Positions 6,406 through 11,200 of a stretch of 11,200 nt of DNA are shown piece by piece (the first letter of the stretch is position 1; each line of letters starts with the position of its first letter). This DNA is from JAGLQA01 sp023135565. GTDB taxonomy: Bacteria > Acidobacteriota > Aminicenantia > UBA2199. A program made the position numbers and the translations under genes. The stretch spans positions 1-11,200 of the forward strand of contig DAOWCY010000225.1 in assembly GCA_030639305.1 (NCBI GenBank), read 5' to 3'. The notes beneath the pieces were generated by a model. The model was not told where the DNA came from. It made no database searches and saw only the letters and a list, made by a program, of their open reading frames with translations.

Positions 6406-9400
6406 TGCAAGAAAAAAAACCAAAAAGCACTCGAACCGGATTAGAGATAGCTGTTATCGGCATGGCCGGCAGGTTCCCCGGGGCCGCTGATATAGATGTT
6501 TTCTGGGAGAATTTGAAAAACGGGGTGGAATCTGTCACCTTCTTTTCAGATGAAGAATTGATCGAAGCCGGTATCGACCCGGAACTAATTAAACAGCCCA
6601 ATTATGTTAAAGCCAGGGGATGTGTGGAAGACATCGAGTATTTCGATGCCGCGTTTTTTAATTATACCCCCCGTGAAGCGGAAGTCATGGACCCCCAGGT
6701 GCGAATATTCCACCAATGCGCCTATCATGCATTGGAAAACGCCGCTTACGACACCCGCACTTACAGCGGTTTAATCGGGCTTTATGCCGGGTATGCCCCC
6801 AATTTATATTGGAAAGTAGGTCATTTACTGCAAACCGCCGGCGGCGCCGAATCCATGGCAATAGGGAATTTAAACAATAATCATTTTACTGCCAATATTT
6901 GCTATAAGCTGAACTTAAAAGGCCCGGCCATCTCGATAAATACCACCTGTTCCACCTCACTGGTTGCCATTCACATGGCCTGCCGCGCCTTATTGACAGG
7001 TGAAACCGATATGGCGCTGGCCGGGGGCGTATCCCTGCCGCTGCCCGCCAAAACCGGTTATGTTTACCAGGAAGGCATGCTCATGTCATCCGATGGCCGC
7101 TGCCGTCCATTCGATGCAAAGGCCGACGGCATGGCCTCCGGCAGCGGCGCAGGCGTCGTCCTATTGAAACGGCTGGTGAAAGCGGTAAAAGACCGGGATT
7201 TTATCTATGCCGTCATCAAAGGCAGCGCCGTTAATAATGACGGCAATCGTAAAGCCGGGTATAACGCACCCAGCGTAGAAGGCCAGGCAGAGGTTATTCG
7301 CGCTGCACTCAAGGCCGCCAGGGTGGAACCCGCCAGTATCAATTATATCGAAACCCACGGCACCGGCACCGCCATGGGCGACCCCATCGAAATCGAAGCC
7401 TTAAAAAAGGCATTTATATCCCCGGCAAAGACCCCGGCTTATGAGAAACACTCCTGTGCCATCGGCTTTGTCAAAGCCAATACCGGGCACATGGACGCCG
7501 CCGCCGGTGTCGCCGGTTTTATTAAAACTGTCCTGGCTTTAAACCACCGGCTCATTCCTCCAGCCGTGAATTTCGAAACCCCCAACCCCGCCATCGACTT
7601 TGAAAACAGTCCCTTTTATGTGAATACCGAATTAAAAGAATGGCAGCCCGCACCCGGCTGCGACGGGGCCCGGGCCGGGATCAGCGCCTACGGCATCGGC
7701 GGCACCAACGCCCATGTGGTATTGGAGGAGTACAACCCCGGAATCGTGCCGGGATCAGCCGAGAAACCCGGGACTGATAGCGATGATCCAGGTAACTACT
7801 ATTTACTCCCGCTCTCCGCCAAAACCCAAACCGCCCTAAAAACAATGACCGGGAACCTGATCGAATACCTAAAGAAAAACCCCGCTGTGAATCTCGCCGA
7901 TGTCGCATATACTCTGCAGGTAGGACGCAGGGCCTGGGATTATCGACGAATGGTGATATGCAGCAGTGTCGAGGAAGCAGTCCGCCGGTTGGAAACCGGC
8001 ACACCCGGTCGAACGCACGACCTGGACGGGCAAGACCCGGGACAGGAACAAACCATGGCAAAATTATTAGCCGAAGCGCGCCGGGAAAAACCGCCGCCGC
8101 GGGACCTGCTACAGGAAATCGGGGACTTATGGTTAAATGGAGTCGAAATAGACCGGCAGGATTTTAATGTGGGAGAGGAGCGGAACCGTGTTCCTTTACC
8201 CTCATATCCTTTTGAAAAGCAGTATTACAGTATCGATCTCCCGCTCACGGCGCTGCAAGCGCAGGCCCGGGAAGGAGCCGTAAACTTTGCGAAACGAGAA
8301 CAATCGCCCGCAGTCTTCAAAGACAGGCCCGAAAGCAAAATCCCATATATGCCGCCCCGAAACAAAGCGGAAGAAATTTTGGTACGGATGTGGGAAGAAT
8401 TGCTGGGAATCAGGCCCATCGGCATTAATGACGATCTCCCGGCAATGGGCGTCGATTCTTTAAAAGCCATCATGTTTGTCAACAAATTCAAAGAAGAGTT
8501 GGGAGAGATCATCCATGTCACCGGCGTATTCGAAGCCCCCACAGTAGGTGAATTTGCCCTGCACTTCAGCAGCCACTACCCGGAAAGTAAGGCCCTAACC
8601 GGTGAGGAAGTCACCGCCGCCCCGGAGATTCCAGCCAACTTCGTAATGTTACATCGACCGAAAAAGGCTGTAGGAAACATCTTCCTGGTACATGAAATAT
8701 GCGGAGATGTGGGCGCCTACCTGGATTTCAGCATAAAAGCAGGAACCCCCTATAATATTTGGGGCATCGAAGCCGAAAAACTAAAAAATTACACCCCTCA
8801 AAATGTGACTATAGAGGAAGTAGCGGCGCGCTATATCCGGCAGATAAAAACAATCCAGCCTCACGGCCCTTATTACTTAGGCACCTGGTCTTTCGGCGGT
8901 AATTGGGGCATCGAGATGGCGCTGCAATTGGAACAAATGGGTGAAGAATTGGCCTTTTTGGCATTCTTCGATTGTTCCGGTCCCAATGGGAGGATAGATG
9001 AACCACGACCGCAGTTTACCCCGGAAACCGAAAAAGCGTTTCTAAAGAATTTTTTGGGTCACATCGGCAAGGCAGATGTATTAGAGGAAATGGCTGATAT
9101 GGAACAGCTCTGGACTTTTGCCGTGGATATCTTGAAAAGCGATGAGACGCTGGTGGAAGGGCTGAGGCAATTGCTCATCGAGAACGAAAAAGCCATACCC
9201 AATTATCAATCTCTTAACGGTGAAGAATTGGTCCAGTTTATGAATGCCATCCGCACTTTCGGTTATGGAGGTTCTTTTTATATCCCGGCCGGGAAGATTC
9301 ATACCCCGATCCATTACTTCAGGGTCGAGGATAACCCGGACAGGGAAGACTATTGGGGTGATTATTGCCACAACCCGGTAATCTATCATGAAATAAAAGG

Positions 9401-9494
9401 AGATCATCACTCTATATTTCGAGATAAGGGACAGATTGTGGAGTTTGCCCGCAAATTTAGTGAAGTATTAAAACAAAAAAAGGAGATTAAATAA
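6405..9494 (+). CDS. AT-less PKS module, KS-ACP-TE
   Basis: This 1029-residue protein should take the peptidyl chain from the preceding NRPS, extend it by one C2 unit, and release it. The ketosynthase (about 13-430) has C182 in NTTCSTS, H318 in ETHGTGT and H362 in NTGHMDAAAG, a complete Cys-His-His triad. About 467-606 hold only the usual KS linker, ending in LPSYPFEKQYY. No acyltransferase GHSxG or GQGSQ motif occurs, so malonate must come from a trans-acting AT (known for trans-AT systems, inferred here). A carrier domain (about 645-720) has S685 in GVDSLKA. The C-terminal thioesterase (about 740-1029) has S829 in GTWSFGG, D856 and H1001 in GDHHS. There is no KR, DH, ER or MT. The ATG is 1 bp after the NRPS stop, with GAGGAG at 6392-6397, so translation is likely coupled. 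The TE is mid-cluster, since another NRPS follows downstream. Confidence 0.9.
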   Translation: MQEKKPKSTRTGLEIAVIGMAGRFPGAADIDVFWENLKNGVESVTFFSDEELIEAGIDPELIKQPNYVKARGCVEDIEYFDAAFFNYTPREAEVMDPQVRIFHQCAYHALENAAYDTRTYSGLIGLYAGYAPNLYWKVGHLLQTAGGAESMAIGNLNNNHFTANICYKLNLKGPAISINTTCSTSLVAIHMACRALLTGETDMALAGGVSLPLPAKTGYVYQEGMLMSSDGRCRPFDAKADGMASGSGAGVVLLKRLVKAVKDRDFIYAVIKGSAVNNDGNRKAGYNAPSVEGQAEVIRAALKAARVEPASINYIETHGTGTAMGDPIEIEALKKAFISPAKTPAYEKHSCAIGFVKANTGHMDAAAGVAGFIKTVLALNHRLIPPAVNFETPNPAIDFENSPFYVNTELKEWQPAPGCDGARAGISAYGIGGTNAHVVLEEYNPGIVPGSAEKPGTDSDDPGNYYLLPLSAKTQTALKTMTGNLIEYLKKNPAVNLADVAYTLQVGRRAWDYRRMVICSSVEEAVRRLETGTPGRTHDLDGQDPGQEQTMAKLLAEARREKPPPRDLLQEIGDLWLNGVEIDRQDFNVGEERNRVPLPSYPFEKQYYSIDLPLTALQAQAREGAVNFAKREQSPAVFKDRPESKIPYMPPRNKAEEILVRMWEELLGIRPIGINDDLPAMGVDSLKAIMFVNKFKEELGEIIHVTGVFEAPTVGEFALHFSSHYPESKALTGEEVTAAPEIPANFVMLHRPKKAVGNIFLVHEICGDVGAYLDFSIKAGTPYNIWGIEAEKLKNYTPQNVTIEEVAARYIRQIKTIQPHGPYYLGTWSFGGNWGIEMALQLEQMGEELAFLAFFDCSGPNGRIDEPRPQFTPETEKAFLKNFLGHIGKADVLEEMADMEQLWTFAVDILKSDETLVEGLRQLLIENEKAIPNYQSLNGEELVQFMNAIRTFGYGGSFYIPAGKIHTPIHYFRVEDNPDREDYWGDYCHNPVIYHEIKGDHHSIFRDKGQIVEFARKFSEVLKQKKEIK

Positions 9495-10819
9495 TGAGAA
9501 AAAATGATATTTTCACAGCAGCTTTGCCCGATAATTATTTTGACGGCAAAGACGGTACGAATTACCGGTTCACTATTTTAAAGGATATTGCTGCTGCCGG
9601 TGCAGCCGCCCCGGTCCCCTATGATGATTCGCAGCAGGATTCTATCCTCGACCTTTACGGCAAATATAAGGATTTCACCCTGTATGTCCATTTCCCCTGG
9701 TGTATAGAACACTGCTCTTACTGCCATTACTACCGCGGTCCGGTATTGAAACAGGACGAGTTGAAACGGATGCTGTCGGCGGAACAAAAGCTTGCCCACA
9801 TAATGGATGAGCAGATCGACCTAAAAAACCGCAATATCAATTCTATTTATTTCGGCGGCGGCACTCCCACGGTCATTCCCACCAACCTGTTGGAAGAAGC
9901 CCTGGAATTCTGGGTAGGCCGCTACGGTCGAAACGGCGACTGCGAAGTCTGTGTCGAATCCAGTATTATCACTCTCAGGCCCAAGAAGATCGACATTTTA
10001 GAGAAATATGTAGACCGCTTAAGCCTCGGCATCCAGTCCTTCGACGACCGCATACTGAAGGTAGTGGATCGTAAGCACACTGCCGAGCAAGCCGAAAATA
10101 TGCTTAAAGAAGTGGTGCCGCGATTCCCATCGGTGAACATAGACCTGATCTACGGGCTGTATGAGCAAAGTCTCGCTGATTGGCTGAAATCGGTAGAGAT
10201 CGGGATCGATACGGGCGCCCAATCCTTTACCATCTATCGCCTGGATATTCGCGACGTACCGGCCATTATCAGTACTTTCCGGGAACAACCGGAGAAGTTC
10301 CCCGATGAACGCATGTGCCGCAGGATGTACGAGGAAGCAAAAAAGATGTTGGAAGGCGCCGGTTACAAAGAAAACCTTATCGGCTGGTTCCTGCTGCCCC
10401 AGGTGAAGGATACAGTGGTGTACCGGGAACGTTGGGAAAAACAATCTCCCTGCATTGCCTTTGGTCCCGCCCTGCATAATTACGCCGCGGACCACTTTTA
10501 TGAAACCCTACCGGATCATGAGGCGTACATTGCTGCTGTGGAAGCAGGGAAACTTCCTATAAAACACTCTTACGAGATGACCCCCAAAAAACAGCTTACC
10601 TGGTATGTACTGGCCCAATGGAAATCCAACAGCCCGGTATATAAATCGGTGATAACCCAACGATTCGGCAGCGATCTTTTGAATTGGTTTTCAGGATTAG
10701 TAAAAAATTATATTGCCTGGGGCGTTTTGAAAGAGAGCGCTGATAAGATTGAAATTAACGAAGCCTACAATTACCTGTTAGAATGGGTATTGATAGAATT
10801 GATCGATTCATTAAAATGA
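9494..10819 (+). CDS. HemN/HemW-like radical SAM enzyme, probable tailoring enzyme
   Basis: This 441-residue protein has the radical SAM cluster motif CxxxCxxC (C70, C74, C77) in VHFPWCIEHCSYCHYY. FGGGTPT follows at 120-126, then LSLGIQSFDD and NIDLIYGL, which are hallmarks of the HemN/HemW family. The C-terminus matches the HemN C-terminal winged-helix-like part (QRFGSDLLNWF), so the family's full length is present. True coproporphyrinogen dehydrogenases such as E. coli HemN carry an extra Cys soon after the cluster (CxxxCxxCxC); here that position is Tyr. Heme synthesis is therefore unlikely. Family members in biosynthetic clusters (class C radical SAM methyltransferases and cyclopropanases such as NosN, TbtI, Jaw5, C10P, YtkT) bind two SAM molecules and modify sp2 carbons. 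A similar role on the assembled chain is inferred. The start ATG overlaps the PKS stop by 1 bp (TAATG), with AGGAG at 9481-9485. The substrate cannot be read from sequence. Confidence 0.85.
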   Translation: MRKNDIFTAALPDNYFDGKDGTNYRFTILKDIAAAGAAAPVPYDDSQQDSILDLYGKYKDFTLYVHFPWCIEHCSYCHYYRGPVLKQDELKRMLSAEQKLAHIMDEQIDLKNRNINSIYFGGGTPTVIPTNLLEEALEFWVGRYGRNGDCEVCVESSIITLRPKKIDILEKYVDRLSLGIQSFDDRILKVVDRKHTAEQAENMLKEVVPRFPSVNIDLIYGLYEQSLADWLKSVEIGIDTGAQSFTIYRLDIRDVPAIISTFREQPEKFPDERMCRRMYEEAKKMLEGAGYKENLIGWFLLPQVKDTVVYRERWEKQSPCIAFGPALHNYAADHFYETLPDHEAYIAAVEAGKLPIKHSYEMTPKKQLTWYVLAQWKSNSPVYKSVITQRFGSDLLNWFSGLVKNYIAWGVLKESADKIEINEAYNYLLEWVLIELIDSLK

Positions 10820-10821
10820 GG

Positions 10822-10846
10822 ATTTTATTTCAAAATAATATAAAAT
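10822..10846. repeat. AT-only inverted repeat in the short intergenic gap
   Basis: ATTTTAT (10822-10828) and ATAAAAT (10840-10846) are perfect complements with an 11-nt loop. They lie between the radical SAM stop and the strong ribosome binding site of the 16-codon ORF. A pure A-T stem of 7 bp is weak and has no G-C base or T-run, so it is not a convincing terminator. It might keep the translation start open or be chance in an AT-rich gap. Confidence 0.4.
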
Positions 10847-10852
10847 AGGAGG
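10847..10852 (+). promoter_or_regulatory. Consensus Shine-Dalgarno AGGAGG before a 16-codon ORF
   Basis: AGGAGG sits 7 nt before the ATG at 10860, the closest match to consensus at any gene start in this window. Its position and spacing favour real translation of the short ORF that follows rather than of the NRPS 60 bp further on, which has its own weaker site. Confidence 0.7.
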
Positions 10853-10859
10853 AAAAAAT

Positions 10860-10910
10860 ATGAGAAAAAAACCCGGCTGGAGGGCTTATAAATATTTTTC
10901 GATAAGTTAA
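10860..10910 (+). CDS. 16-residue peptide ORF, leader-like or precursor-like
   Basis: The ORF encodes MRKKPGWRAYKYFSIS, with five basic residues in the first eleven and four aromatic residues (W, Y, Y, F). It has a consensus ribosome binding site at 10847-10852. Its stop TAA (10908-10910) forms part of the TAAGGA site used by the downstream NRPS, and its frame is the same as that NRPS, with two TAA codons between. It is not recognised as a known family. Options are a translational leader that brings ribosomes to the NRPS start, a small peptide substrate linked to the neighbouring radical SAM enzyme, or the decayed 5' end of a formerly longer NRPS N-terminus. The leader role is the simplest. 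There is no signal peptide or Cys/Ser/Thr-rich core. Confidence 0.45.
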   Translation: MRKKPGWRAYKYFSIS

Positions 10911-10913
10911 GGA
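10909..10913 (+). promoter_or_regulatory. Shine-Dalgarno AAGGA of the second NRPS overlapping a stop codon
   Basis: AAGGA (10909-10913; TAAGGA if the T at 10908 is counted) is 6 nt before the ATG at 10920 and overlaps the TAA that ends the 16-codon ORF. This arrangement is typical of translational coupling and supports ATG 10920 as the NRPS start. Confidence 0.6.
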
Positions 10914-10919
10914 CATTAA

Positions 10920-11200
10920 ATGGAAAAATTGGATAAAAAAAAGATTAAAGACATTTATGCATTGACTCCCATGCAGGAGGGGATGCTCTTTTATTATTTG
11001 AAGAATCCCGCCGGCGATCTTTATTTCGAGCAGTTAAACCTGCGAATTTCCGGCAGTATAGAAATCGAACTCTTTGAAAAAGCCTGGGGTTTTGTGGTGG
11101 CGAACAATGAGCTGCTGCGCACGGTGTTTCGCTGGCGGAAGGTGAAAGAGCCTGTGCAGATGGTGTTAAAAGAGCACCGGCCGGAGATAAGGTATAATGA
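10920..11200 (+). CDS. NRPS N-terminus, condensation domain (runs off window)
   Basis: Only 93 codons are visible and the gene continues past the right edge. After a short basic lead (MEKLDKKKIKDIY) comes condensation motif C1, LTPMQEGMLF (residues 15-24), and then the C2-type segment ELLRTVFR (64-71). The catalytic HHxxxDG motif lies beyond the window. C1 is nearly the same as in the first NRPS (also LTPMQEGMLF), suggesting related modules. A condensation domain this close to the N-terminus means the protein accepts a chain from a separate upstream carrier in trans; the LTPMQEGMLFH-type segment is known from COM-domain acceptor sites. Whether it is an LCL, DCL or dual domain cannot be judged from this part. 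It is probably in the same operon as the radical SAM gene. Confidence 0.85.
   Translation, partial: MEKLDKKKIKDIYALTPMQEGMLFYYLKNPAGDLYFEQLNLRISGSIEIELFEKAWGFVVANNELLRTVFRWRKVKEPVQMVLKEHRPEIRYN

Noticed and set aside
7681..8061. Minus-strand open frame over the KS linker
   Set aside because: It is Arg/Gly/Pro-rich, as expected from reading a G/C-rich coding strand backwards. The plus-strand frame continues unbroken with PKS linker motifs.
10019..10495. 158-codon open frame on the minus strand
   Set aside because: It is antisense to the conserved core of the radical SAM gene, whose motifs clearly support the plus strand. Its translation is not recognisable.
9494..10819. Oxygen-independent coproporphyrinogen III dehydrogenase (hemN) as the gene's function
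   Set aside because: The additional Cys after the iron-sulfur motif seen in true HemN is replaced by Tyr, and the gene is overlapped with PKS/NRPS genes rather than heme genes.
10822..10846. Intrinsic terminator after the radical SAM gene
   Set aside because: The stem is A-T only with an 11-nt loop and no T-tract follows. The next ORF has a strong ribosome binding site 1 bp later, so read-through is expected.
10816..10848. 10-codon ORF starting at ATGA overlapping the radical SAM stop
   Set aside because: It is very short and AT-rich, has no recognisable ribosome binding site, and is likely to be chance.

Overview
The window is the inside of a modular natural-product gene cluster: a hybrid non-ribosomal peptide synthetase (NRPS) / polyketide synthase (PKS) operon with every recognisable gene on the + strand. 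Base composition is mixed, with A+T-rich junctions between genes and G/C-rich patches inside them. Shine-Dalgarno sites are strong and purine-rich. This fits a moderate-GC anaerobe or uncultured lineage (Clostridia-like or Aminicenantes/acidobacterial-like megasynthases), but the sequence does not settle the taxonomy.

Layout. 1-145: non-coding DNA carrying two near-identical 18-bp direct repeats, looking like the end or remnant of a mobile element. 152-6403: an NRPS whose first adenylation domain begins abruptly at the A3 (P-loop) motif, so the gene has lost its 5' part. The remainder is (A)-T-E-C-A-T. 6405-9494: an AT-less PKS module ending in a thioesterase, KS-ACP-TE. 9494-10819: a HemN/HemW-like radical SAM enzyme. 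10860-10910: a 16-codon ORF behind the best ribosome binding site in the window. 10920 to the right edge: the start of a second NRPS, beginning with a condensation domain.

How they may work together (inference). The first NRPS would load an aromatic, Tyr-like residue (pocket DSTICAEVNK), epimerise it to D, and condense it with glycine (pocket DILQMGMVWK). The KS would then extend by one C2 unit, with malonate supplied by an acyltransferase encoded elsewhere, and the TE would release the chain. No ketoreductase is present, so the beta-carbonyl would remain. The radical SAM enzyme is a plausible tailoring step (methylation, cyclopropanation or other C-C chemistry). A second NRPS follows the TE protein, so gene order and chain order may differ, or the TE may act in editing or on a separate product. 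The junctions are tight (1-bp gap, 1-bp overlap, then a short leader-like ORF), which suggests one transcription unit with coupled translation.

Most unusual points: the truncation junction at the left edge; a roughly 49-residue insertion carrying two perfect DNA hairpins inside the first A domain; the missing AT in the PKS; the HemN-like enzyme; and the 16-residue aromatic/basic peptide ORF in frame with the downstream NRPS.
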